From the NCBI GenBank assembly GCA_026627345.1, contig JAPNUP010000039.1:1-45027 (forward strand): DNA of 45,027 nt. Reading direction: 5' to 3'. This DNA is from Bacillota bacterium (GTDB lineage: Bacteria; Bacillota; Bacilli; Alicyclobacillales; SLC66). The notes under the pieces were generated by a model. That model had not been told where the DNA came from. It was given only the letters and a program-made list of their open reading frames with translations, and searched no databases. Below, piece after piece: positions 37,574 to 44,724 of this stretch. The number at the start of each line of letters is the position of its first letter. Position 1 is the first letter of the stretch. A program made the translations under genes and the position numbers.

Positions 37574-38392
37574 TCAAAGCGCCTTTTCCTCACTCGCCCA
37601 GACATCGGCGTGATGAACACTGATCGCTTTACCTAACCAACGCTCACCCATGTACCCGAAACGCTCTGCACTGCCACTCGTATAGAAAAGGTGCGCCGGA
37701 TCTTGCCATTCGATGCGCGTCATATGATGCTCTGTCAGCCACAGGCTCACATCGCGAGCTGTCTCCTCGGCAGAACTGATCAACTTCACACTAGAGCCGA
37801 CCGCTTCTGCGATTACGGAAGCAAGAAGCGGATAATGCGTACAACCTAAAATTAAAGTGTCAATGCCTTCATTAGTCAATGGCGCGAGTGATTCAAAGAC
37901 GATCGGCCATGCCTGTTCCCGATCCACCCGGTCACTTTCCACCAAGGAAACAAAGTGGGGACAAGCCAAGCTTCGAATATGAAGTCCGCCATGCGTTTGT
38001 TTCAGTGCGCGTGGGTAACTGTCTGATTCTACTGTAGCCTTGGTACCGATGACCCCAATGCGCTTATTCATCGTCGCAGCGATCGCCGCTCGCGCCCCTG
38101 GCGCAATGACGCCAATCACAGGTACATCATAGCGTATGCGCGCTTCCTCCAGGCACACAGCCGTTGCCGTATTGCAAGCGATGACGAGCATTTTCACCCC
38201 TTGCGCCACGAGAAAATCCAAGGCTTGAAACGTGAAAGCCGCAATTTCTTCACGAGGGCGGTCACCGTACGGACAACGCAACGAGTCGCCGTAAAATAGA
38301 ACCTGTTCGCGTGGCAACTGTCTCCAAATCTCTGCAACGACCGTCAAACCACCTACGCCTGAATCCATGACTCCGATGGGCGCGTTTCTCAT
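37574..38392 (-). CDS. racE: Glutamate racemase
   Basis: The enzyme makes D-glutamate for the peptidoglycan stem peptide. It has 272 residues and the two-cysteine mechanism: C73 in ACNTAT and C184 in LGCTHYPLL. The N-terminal [12 protein letters not shown] and GDSLRCPYG motifs are typical. AGGAG lies about 11 bases before the ATG. It follows the MarR-type gene, as racE follows ysmB in B. subtilis. The leader between them contains two hairpins. Confidence 0.97.
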   Translation of the reverse strand: MRNAPIGVMDSGVGGLTVVAEIWRQLPREQVLFYGDSLRCPYGDRPREEIAAFTFQALDFLVAQGVKMLVIACNTATAVCLEEARIRYDVPVIGVIAPGARAAIAATMNKRIGVIGTKATVESDSYPRALKQTHGGLHIRSLACPHFVSLVESDRVDREQAWPIVFESLAPLTNEGIDTLILGCTHYPLLASVIAEAVGSSVKLISSAEETARDVSLWLTEHHMTRIEWQDPAHLFYTSGSAERFGYMGERWLGKAISVHHADVWASEEKAL

Positions 38393-38453
38393 CGCTATGC
38401 CTTCTCCTCACATCTCTCTATGGCGATCAATCAGTCGCCTCTCTAATACGCTC

Positions 38454-38519
38454 AGAATAACGGCGTAGCCGCTTATTCTTCCCGTAGACGGTGGTGCGAC
38501 AGCACCATGTATACCGTCT
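38454..38519 (-). repeat. Two adjacent imperfect hairpins in the racE leader
   Basis: On the minus strand the segment 38519-38486 pairs AGACGGT with ACCGTCT and GGTGC with GCACC, with a 6-base bulge. The segment 38479-38454 pairs AGAATAA and CGGC with GCCG and TTATTCT, with one bulged base. Neither has a U-tract. They could be RNA leader structures or degenerate terminators of the upstream gene. Confidence 0.4.
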
Positions 38520-38559
38520 TTACCCACTTATACGTACCGTGTACGATTTCGCCACTTGA

Positions 38560-39000
38560 TCAACTCACCACCAAATGCTTAGCCAGTACGGTTAGAGCCC
38601 GCAGTAGCGCCTCTTGTTCAGGAGCACCCACCTGCTCGAGTACGCGCGCCAGATACGCTCTTCGCGCAGTCATCAAGCGATCGATCAGCTCTTCCCCTGC
38701 CGGTAGCATCCGCACGCGTACGACTCGCTTGTCCTCTTCGTCCCGTACCCGCAATACAAAGCCGCGGCGCTCCAAACGGTCGACCAGATCAGTCGTGGTA
38801 CTATAGGCCAACCCCAGTCGGCCGCTGAGATCGCCAATGGCCAGCTTGTCAGTGAGACTTATCACAACCAATGCGTCGAACTGTGGTGGCGTGATGTCAA
38901 AATCCACTAGAATAGCTCGTCCATTCTTGCGCACGCTCGAAGACACAGCGCGCAACAAACTCTCAATCTCCCAAACAACATCATCCGACTCGGTCATCAC
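38560..39000 (-). CDS. MarR-family transcriptional regulator (YsmB position)
   Basis: A 146-residue winged-helix dimer regulator. The DNA-binding part runs from about residue 30 to 100 with FDITPPQFDALVVIS, LSGRLGLAYSTTTDLVDRLERRGFVLR and the wing RDEEDKRVVRVRM. GTG 39000 (or the adjacent ATG 38997) has GGGGAG seven to ten bases upstream. The gene lies next to racE as ysmB does in B. subtilis. Its target and ligand are unknown. Confidence 0.9.
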   Translation of the reverse strand: MMTESDDVVWEIESLLRAVSSSVRKNGRAILVDFDITPPQFDALVVISLTDKLAIGDLSGRLGLAYSTTTDLVDRLERRGFVLRVRDEEDKRVVRVRMLPAGEELIDRLMTARRAYLARVLEQVGAPEQEALLRALTVLAKHLVVS

Positions 39001-39144
39001 TGCAAAACTCCCCGGTTCCGTGATGCCGATAATTCTACACGTCCGCACAAACAGCGTCAATTCATCACCTTCTGCCCCCTAGGGTATCCTGCACTCGGTA
39101 TTTTCCTGTATAGTTACTGGCAAAGACAAAGGAGTGGAAAATCA

Positions 39145-39987
39145 TTGTCACGAAGTGGCCACTTACTGATCGCTTGTCCAGATCAACCGGGGATCGTTGC
39201 TCGCGTGACAGGCGCGCTGTTTTCGTGTGGCGCCAATATCACTGAGTCGGCGCAACACAGCACAGATCCCACAGGGGGACTCTTTTTCATGCGCGTCGCC
39301 TTTCACATGCCCGCTCTGCAGATCGAGGCGCTTACCACCTCGCTAAATGAGTTAGCAGCTGTGTGGCAGATGCAGGTGCGGCTGTCATGGCCAGACCGGC
39401 CGAAGCGAGCGGCTATCTTTTTATCACGCGAATCCCACTGCCTATTAGAACTTCTTTGGCAACACCAGACGGGCGAGATTGGCGCACAGATTCCAATAGT
39501 CATTAGCAATCATGCCGATCACGGTGAAACCGTTCGCCGTATGGGTTATGCATTCACACATGTACCAGTGTCCAAGGATCGCAAGCAAGACGCCGAACAA
39601 CAGCAACTCGCACTTTTACAGGATGTCGATTTCATCGTATTAGCACGCTATATGCAGATTTTGTCCCCATATTTCATCGCCGCCTTCGGCAAACCCATTA
39701 TCAACATTCATCACTCCTTTTTACCTGCGTTTGTAGGAGCGCGGCCGTATGAACGCGCTTATGAGCGAGGCGTGAAAATTATCGGCGCCACGGCACACTA
39801 CGTCACTGCCGACCTCGATGCCGGTCCCATTATCGAGCAGGACATAGCGCGCGTCGCGCATAGCAACAGCGTAACGGACTTAAAGGCGATCGGGCGGCAG
39901 ATCGAGCGCTCGGTGTTGGCGAGAGCTGTCCGCTGGCACATCGAAGACCGTGTGATTGTGCACGACAACCGCACCATTGTGTTTTAG
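39145..39987 (+). CDS. purU: Formyltetrahydrofolate deformylase
   Basis: PurU hydrolyses 10-formyl-THF to formate and THF and so balances one-carbon pools. The protein has 280 residues: an N-terminal ACT domain (4-78, LLIACPDQPGIVARVTGAL) and a C-terminal formyltransferase-like domain (88-280) with NIHHSFLP (187-194), GATAHYVTADLDAGPIIEQ and the catalytic Asp 225. The start is TTG 39145 with AAAGGAGTGG about seven bases upstream. It is the first gene of an insert relative to B. subtilis and is divergent from the MarR gene, which might regulate it. Confidence 0.95.
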   Translation: MSRSGHLLIACPDQPGIVARVTGALFSCGANITESAQHSTDPTGGLFFMRVAFHMPALQIEALTTSLNELAAVWQMQVRLSWPDRPKRAAIFLSRESHCLLELLWQHQTGEIGAQIPIVISNHADHGETVRRMGYAFTHVPVSKDRKQDAEQQQLALLQDVDFIVLARYMQILSPYFIAAFGKPIINIHHSFLPAFVGARPYERAYERGVKIIGATAHYVTADLDAGPIIEQDIARVAHSNSVTDLKAIGRQIERSVLARAVRWHIEDRVIVHDNRTIVF

Positions 39988-40004
39988 AGGATGAGCTCGA
40001 TGAC

Positions 40005-40043
40005 GCAAACGAAGCATGACCATCTAGGCCGTGCTTCGTTTGC
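40005..40043. terminator. Hairpin between convergent purU and GGDEF genes
   Basis: A perfect 12-bp stem (GCAAACGAAGCA at 40005-40016 and its complement at 40032-40043) with a 15-base loop spans the 3' end of the GGDEF gene. No U-tract is seen; its place between convergent genes suggests termination in both directions. Confidence 0.55.
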
Positions 40044-41397
40044 AATCGTACATCCTCTCATCCGATACCTTCATGAGTCCCCGAAGGTTCGTGCCATCTT
40101 CCGGACAACTCGCTTGTCCGATGCTGACAGATAAGGTGATCTCGCGACCATCATCGAGAACGATCTTATGGTTTGCGATCAGGCGAGCCAGTGTTGCAGC
40201 CCGAAGCAATCCTTCAGCTTTGGCCACATCAGGGAGGAAGATGACAAACTCGTCGCCCCCAATGCGACCGGCCCACTCACCCGTGTGAAGCGTATCACGA
40301 ATCATCGTGGCAACATGCGTGAGCGCGATGTCCCCGATAGCGTGGCCATAAACGTCATTGACCTGTTTAAATCGATCGATGTCGAGAAGCAGTAGACTGG
40401 CCTGTCGTTTCTCAGCCACTAAGACATCGAGCGCCAGGCTCGTCTGCTCTTCGAAAGAACCTACGCGAAGCAGTTTCGTCAAGTCATCGTGCATCGAAGA
40501 TTCGTGCAAGCTCGCGAGCAAATGAACGTTTTCCAGCGCGAGAACAATTTGGCCGCCGAGGTCAATCATAGCTTCCAGCGCCCCGCTTGGTACACGCTCG
40601 TCGGAGAACAAGTTATCAACGACGACCGCCGCTACCCGAATACCTTGCCGATAAAAGGGTACCCATACGATAGGCCTATCTAAAACTTGCATAGGCTCGC
40701 TGGCATCGAATGGAGGGTGCGGGCTTGGGATAAGTAGCCCCGGCGAACATCCGAGTGCAGCATACCAAACCTGCGTAACCTTGCGCCCGTCAGAGGCATA
40801 CAAAAAGAAGGTTGCACGGTCAAAGCCAAGCAATTCGACGCTCATCTGTACATAACCGCAAAGCAGAACATCCAAATCCTGCGACTCACCGATCAGACGG
40901 CTCAATCTTGTGACACCACGCAACAGCCGAAGGCTTTGTTCACGAGCCGCAGTCTCCCTGTGTTGCCAAAAGCCGAGTGCCAAGATCGGCGCACAAGACA
41001 CCCAAAGTGCATCGCCCATGTGCGTATCTTCGGCGACCCGGCTTAGCACCAGATACCCGATGACCTGCTCCGCTATGGGTAAAGGGATCCATGTCTCCCA
41101 TTGGCCGGTGAAAAGCGTCAGAGGCGTCGAGCGCAGGCCTATGCTATCCGGCATTTGATAGGATGGAAGAATATCACTTCCCATCATCCTTTGGTCGTGG
41201 TCAATGATCGCCACCTCGCGCAAAGGACCATCTTGCGTCGTCCTTATATATACACTCATCTCGCGATATGATCGATATAATTCGAAGGATTCCCATATAT
41301 GACCAGCAGCCTCAACCAACGAGTCTTCCGATAGATCGGCCAACACTCGCGCGGCAACCTCGGTTGCTATCCGCACGTGGTCATATCGCTTGCTCAT
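40024..41397 (-). CDS. GAF-GGDEF diguanylate cyclase
   Basis: A 457-residue soluble protein without membrane helices. A poorly defined N-terminal sensor region (1-150) is followed by a GAF-like domain (about 164-294) and a GGDEF domain (about 303-457). The active-site GGDEF (380-384) and Mg-binding LLDIDRFKQVND are intact, so cyclic di-GMP synthesis is likely. The RxxD inhibitory site that usually precedes GGDEF reads HTGE here, so product inhibition is probably lost. ATG 41397 overlaps the stop of the preceding solute-binding gene (ATGA), with GGGAGG upstream. It is last of a three-gene operon. Confidence 0.92.
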   Translation of the reverse strand: MSKRYDHVRIATEVAARVLADLSEDSLVEAAGHIWESFELYRSYREMSVYIRTTQDGPLREVAIIDHDQRMMGSDILPSYQMPDSIGLRSTPLTLFTGQWETWIPLPIAEQVIGYLVLSRVAEDTHMGDALWVSCAPILALGFWQHRETAAREQSLRLLRGVTRLSRLIGESQDLDVLLCGYVQMSVELLGFDRATFFLYASDGRKVTQVWYAALGCSPGLLIPSPHPPFDASEPMQVLDRPIVWVPFYRQGIRVAAVVVDNLFSDERVPSGALEAMIDLGGQIVLALENVHLLASLHESSMHDDLTKLLRVGSFEEQTSLALDVLVAEKRQASLLLLDIDRFKQVNDVYGHAIGDIALTHVATMIRDTLHTGEWAGRIGGDEFVIFLPDVAKAEGLLRAATLARLIANHKIVLDDGREITLSVSIGQASCPEDGTNLRGLMKVSDERMYDCKRSTA

Positions 41398-42647
41398 GAC
41401 CCTTCGCCTCCCCAATAAAGTTGAAGCAATTGGCCGATGTCCACGTCAGCCTGACGACCGATGTCTGTGACCTGATCCGACAACCCATGTTGCATGAGGC
41501 TCCATAGCATATCACCAACGCCTTCTGCCAAGCGCGCCTCCACGGACCGCCAAAGTGGATGAATCGCATAGGGCTTCGCATCTTGCAAAGTGGCGAGAAG
41601 TACGCCGACCGAAGGCACATCCGCGTAACGCTCCCAAAAAGCCCCCATGCGCGCAGGTGGTGCACCCGTTTGCACGGACCAAGACAGCATAAAATGCGGA
41701 TCCAGCAAAGCCTCTACCAATTCCCAGGCTAAGTCTTGCTGCTTGGAAAAAGCGGACACGCACAGCAACGAACCTCCTGCAAACGGGACGCTGCCATGGG
41801 GACCGAGTGGAAAGGGAGCAGCGACAATCGGGTAGCGTAAACTTTGTATCTGCGGTGCCAAAGCCCGTATCAAATCCGACCAACTCGTCACCATGAACGC
41901 ATGACGCCCTTCGGAAAAAAAGTCTGCTTGCATGCGATAAGGATGAATCCGCGACGCTTCCAAATCGAGTTTGGAAATGCTGATCAACTGGCTGATAAAC
42001 TGCAGCCCAGTCTGCATGTCAGGACTGCCCAAAATAGACGGGGCGCCCTGGCCATCGAGGTTGGGAATGCTCCACCCCCCGGCTCGTAGCCAAGGGGCGA
42101 TGCGATGCAAAGTCAATGGTTCTGGGCGGGGAGGCAGGGCTGTGACGGATGTGCAGCCAAGAGATTGAAGCACACCTCGTTCAAGTCCATTGCTTAACCT
42201 GTCTGCTGCAACCAAGAGATCCTCCCACGTACGAAGTCCCAACGGGTCCATAGACAGCACTGAAAACACGTCCTCGCGAACGGCAAAGCAAGTGGTGTCG
42301 AGCATCCACGCTGCCCCCCGCGACACGCCTTTGTACCGCACGACGTCATCAACCCACGGCGCGACGGCACGGTTACTGGCGAAACCGGACGGCAACTCGG
42401 CCAACATGCCAAGATGCGCCATCGGAGCGAGCCAGGTCGTCCCAACTTGCAGGACATCCGGTCCCACACCCGCTTTAAAAGCGCGCATCAACTCTTGCCA
42501 CGCCACGTTCCACTGTATCAGTCGCCACTCAATTTCAACACCCGGATGCCGAGCCAAAAATGGTGCCGTGCCAGCCTCTAAATGGGTGAGTGTTGCCATC
42601 CGCTCATGCGTCGGCATGACCCAAACGCGCAACCGTACTCGTGTCAT
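41394..42647 (-). CDS. Sugar-type extracellular solute-binding protein homologue without a signal peptide
   Basis: A 417-residue protein with the family 1 solute-binding fold: the N-terminal strand VRLRVWVMP, then FLARHPGVEIEWRLIQWN, GVGPDVLQVGTTWLAPMAHLG, and in the second lobe FAGGSLLCVSAFSKQQDLAWELV. Such proteins are normally exported lipoproteins with a lipobox, but this one begins directly at the mature first strand with no signal sequence or cysteine. The ATG overlaps the stop of the oxidoreductase gene (ATGA), so there is no room for a missed leader unless the frame starts much earlier. No ABC permease is nearby. It is therefore probably cytoplasmic, perhaps a sugar sensor for the GAF-GGDEF protein encoded next; that is inference. 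Confidence 0.82.
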   Translation of the reverse strand: MTRVRLRVWVMPTHERMATLTHLEAGTAPFLARHPGVEIEWRLIQWNVAWQELMRAFKAGVGPDVLQVGTTWLAPMAHLGMLAELPSGFASNRAVAPWVDDVVRYKGVSRGAAWMLDTTCFAVREDVFSVLSMDPLGLRTWEDLLVAADRLSNGLERGVLQSLGCTSVTALPPRPEPLTLHRIAPWLRAGGWSIPNLDGQGAPSILGSPDMQTGLQFISQLISISKLDLEASRIHPYRMQADFFSEGRHAFMVTSWSDLIRALAPQIQSLRYPIVAAPFPLGPHGSVPFAGGSLLCVSAFSKQQDLAWELVEALLDPHFMLSWSVQTGAPPARMGAFWERYADVPSVGVLLATLQDAKPYAIHPLWRSVEARLAEGVGDMLWSLMQHGLSDQVTDIGRQADVDIGQLLQLYWGGEGS

Positions 42648-43825
42648 AAGCGGGCCGGCGCTGCGAGTTCATCTTCTACATGGACCCATGATCGCGTATC
42701 GCAGGAGCGCTCGACAGCCTCCAAAACAGCCTGACACATGACTCCATCACCAAAATCAGGCACAGCTTGCCGGCCATCGCGGATAGCTTCCAGAAATTCA
42801 GCCACTGCGTGCACCACCGTGTGTTCATACCCGATCGTATGCCCTGCGGGCCACCATACATCGCTGTAAGCGTGTGCCGGGTCAGTGGCCAACACACGGC
42901 GAAACCCACGTACGTCATCATCATCGGACTCGAAGTACACCTCGAGCTCGTTTAAACGTTCAAAATCAAAACGGACCGAGCCTTTGCTACCGTTGATTTC
43001 AAAAGCATGTGTGCTGCGATGTCCAAGCGCGAAACGCGTGGCTTCAAATGATCCCAGGGCGCCGCCCTGGAAACGTGCAAGAAAGATCGTCGCGTCATCG
43101 ACCGTCACCTCTTTCATCGGAGCATCAGACCCTGCCTTGGCAGAGAGGCCGGTCATGGATTCGGACATCGGACGTTGCTTGACGAACGTTTCCTCCACCC
43201 CGATCACCTCTTTGAACTCTCCAACTAGGTAACGCGCCAAGTCGATAGTGTGCGCGCCGAGGTCACCGAGCGAACCTGATCCCGCAACCGATTTGTCCAA
43301 TCGCCAGACATGCGGAAACTGCGGATCGACAATCCAGTCCTGTAAAAAGACCGCACGCATGTGATAGATACGGCCAAGTCTGCCACTCTCGATAATCGAT
43401 TTGGCCAAGCGGACAGCAGGCGCAAACCTGTAGTTGAAACCAACCATGTGAACGATACCGGCTGTCTGCGCGGCTTGCCACATCGCCTTGGAATCTTCTA
43501 ACGTAAGCGCTAGCGGTTTTTCGCAAAAAATGTGCTTACCCTGTGCCGCAGCGGCGAGCGCAATGTCTCTATGTACATTGCTTGGCACGCTGATATCGAT
43601 CGCATCAATGTCCGCGCGCGCGACGACCTCCTGCCAGTCGGTCTGCGCCTCCTGCCACCCGTATCGACGTCTGGCCTCTTCCAATTCACCAGTGGTACGT
43701 CCACAGATCACCTGCTTGATAGGTGTAGGTAGGTGAGGGAAAAACATCGACATATCGTGGTAAGCATGACTGTGCGCTTTCCCCATAAACTTGTAGCCGA
43801 TCATGGCCATTCGAATATCTTTCAT
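42644..43825 (-). CDS. Gfo/Idh/MocA-family oxidoreductase
   Basis: A 393-residue NAD(P)-dependent dehydrogenase. The N-terminal Rossmann domain begins RMAMIGYKFMGKAHSHAY, the hallmark EKP is in HIFCEKPLALTLEDSK (about 94-109), and the C-terminal domain has GSGSLGDLGAHTIDLARYLVGE with the catalytic Asp/His pair. Relatives act on inositols and sugars, often in catabolic operons. ATG 43825 has GAGGAGG eight bases upstream; an earlier in-frame start lacks one. It is the first gene of the operon and overlaps the solute-binding gene by 4 bp. Substrate unknown, probably a sugar or cyclitol. Confidence 0.93.
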   Translation of the reverse strand: MKDIRMAMIGYKFMGKAHSHAYHDMSMFFPHLPTPIKQVICGRTTGELEEARRRYGWQEAQTDWQEVVARADIDAIDISVPSNVHRDIALAAAAQGKHIFCEKPLALTLEDSKAMWQAAQTAGIVHMVGFNYRFAPAVRLAKSIIESGRLGRIYHMRAVFLQDWIVDPQFPHVWRLDKSVAGSGSLGDLGAHTIDLARYLVGEFKEVIGVEETFVKQRPMSESMTGLSAKAGSDAPMKEVTVDDATIFLARFQGGALGSFEATRFALGHRSTHAFEINGSKGSVRFDFERLNELEVYFESDDDDVRGFRRVLATDPAHAYSDVWWPAGHTIGYEHTVVHAVAEFLEAIRDGRQAVPDFGDGVMCQAVLEAVERSCDTRSWVHVEDELAAPARL

Positions 43826-43856
43826 CTCATGTGCCTCCTCATGTATGCGCTCTCTC

Positions 43857-43865
43857 AGCATAACA
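43857..43865 (-). promoter_or_regulatory. Candidate extended -10 promoter of the oxidoreductase operon
   Basis: On the minus strand TGTTATGCT resembles an extended -10; a T-rich stretch lies at the -35 position. The start would fall about 25 bases before the oxidoreductase ATG, which is short but allows the ribosome site. Confidence 0.33.
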
Positions 43866-44003
43866 GCGCAGCCGGTGCGACAAAAACATATCGACTACGT
43901 ATTCGCGACGCTACATCAAATTCCTGCCTGACAAGACAACTTAGCTACGCCTGTGGTACGCTAACGAATGGCAAAATGCAGTTTCGCAGGAGGATGACGT
44001 CAG

Positions 44004-44546
44004 TTGTTAGAACAACTCATCGAGATCCGCTGTCTGACAGCGGACGATGCCCCTATCTACACAGACATGCTGCTACAAGCCGTGCGAGATACACCGCTTG
44101 CTTTCGGTACACCGTACGAAGATGTCGCCCGTAATCCCCATCTACTAGAGCATGCTAGACGTAGCTTGCCGCTTCACCATGTTCGTCCGGTTATAGGCGC
44201 TTTTCGGGGGCCTAACGAGATGGTTGGCATGGTAACACTCGAACGCGTGCAGCTCACCTTTATGGCCCATAAAGCGAGTGTGCTGGCTCTTTACGTCACC
44301 CCTGCAGCGCGCGGCCAAGGGGTCGCCATGAGCCTTCTTGAGGCGCTACTCCTTGCGGCTAGCGGCATGTCGGGTCTTGAACAGTTGGCCGTCTCTGTCC
44401 TGACAACGAATGCCGCCGCACTGCACTTGTACAAAAAGCTAGATTTTACGCCAGCTTATACAGAGCCGCACGGGTTGAAACACGGCGATCAGTACGAAGC
44501 AGTCACACACCTGACACGTACGCTACCACACACCAACACCCCTTGA
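44004..44546 (+). CDS. GNAT-family N-acetyltransferase
   Basis: A 180-residue acetyltransferase. It has an N-terminal strand IEIRCLTADDAPIYTDM, the acetyl-CoA pyrophosphate loop VTPAARGQGVAMSLLEALL (motif RGQGVA), and the C-terminal AALHLYKKLDFTPAY typical of GNATs acting on amino groups of small molecules or proteins. TTG 44004 has AGGAGG ten bases upstream. Substrate unknown. It ends before the gerE terminator that converges on it. Confidence 0.9.
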   Translation: MLEQLIEIRCLTADDAPIYTDMLLQAVRDTPLAFGTPYEDVARNPHLLEHARRSLPLHHVRPVIGAFRGPNEMVGMVTLERVQLTFMAHKASVLALYVTPAARGQGVAMSLLEALLLAASGMSGLEQLAVSVLTTNAAALHLYKKLDFTPAYTEPHGLKHGDQYEAVTHLTRTLPHTNTP

Positions 44547-44567
44547 CGAAGCGAAATATCGCCACCC

Positions 44568-44602
44568 CACAAAAACAAATCCCCGATGCATCCGCATCGG
44601 GG
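44568..44602 (-). terminator. Terminator downstream of gerE
   Basis: On the minus strand a 9-bp stem CCCCGATGC-GGAT-GCATCGGGG is followed by ATTTGTTTTTG. It lies 8 bases after the gerE TAG. Confidence 0.85.
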
Positions 44603-44609
44603 TCGCGCT

Positions 44610-44708
44610 CTAGATCTGAATTTCGCCCAACCTAACCAGCTCGACTACTGCCTGCGACCGACCTTTGACATTCAGCTTTTTCATCACATTGGAGATGTGC
44701 TCAGTAGT
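44610..44708 (-). pseudogene. gerE: gerE 3' fragment (LuxR-type HTH), interrupted by a recombinase element
   Basis: On the minus strand this encodes TTEHISNVMKKLNVKGRSQ followed by AVVELVRLGEIQI and a stop at 44610. It matches the C-terminus of B. subtilis GerE (HISNAMQKLGVKGRSQ, then AVVELLRMGELEL) to the last residue position. GerE is a small LuxR-type regulator active with sigma-K in the late mother cell. The remaining roughly 40 codons, including the KxxREREV start of the HTH domain, are missing. Upstream of about 44708 the sequence changes to the end of a serine recombinase gene. The place beyond racE and the MarR gene is where gerE is found in B. subtilis. The 5' part is expected at the far end of the element, outside the window. 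The break may be permanent or reversible. Confidence 0.85.
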
Positions 44709-44724
44709 GTAAAACCACAAACCT
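44695..44724. other. Probable attachment-site junction between gerE and the recombinase element
   Basis: GerE-like coding begins at ACT GAG CAC (44705-44697 on the minus strand), while the recombinase stop codon is at 44725-44727. The crossover point must lie between or just inside these. Large serine recombinases often have their att site right beside their gene. The exact core cannot be fixed without the other junction. Confidence 0.6.

Noticed and set aside
40005-40043. Inverted repeat as an operator or att site
   Set aside because: It lies at the meeting point of two convergent genes and overlaps a stop codon, which fits a terminator better.
41394-43825. The oxidoreductase and solute-binding genes as a sugar ABC uptake operon
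   Set aside because: There are no permease or ATPase genes and the binding protein has no export signal.
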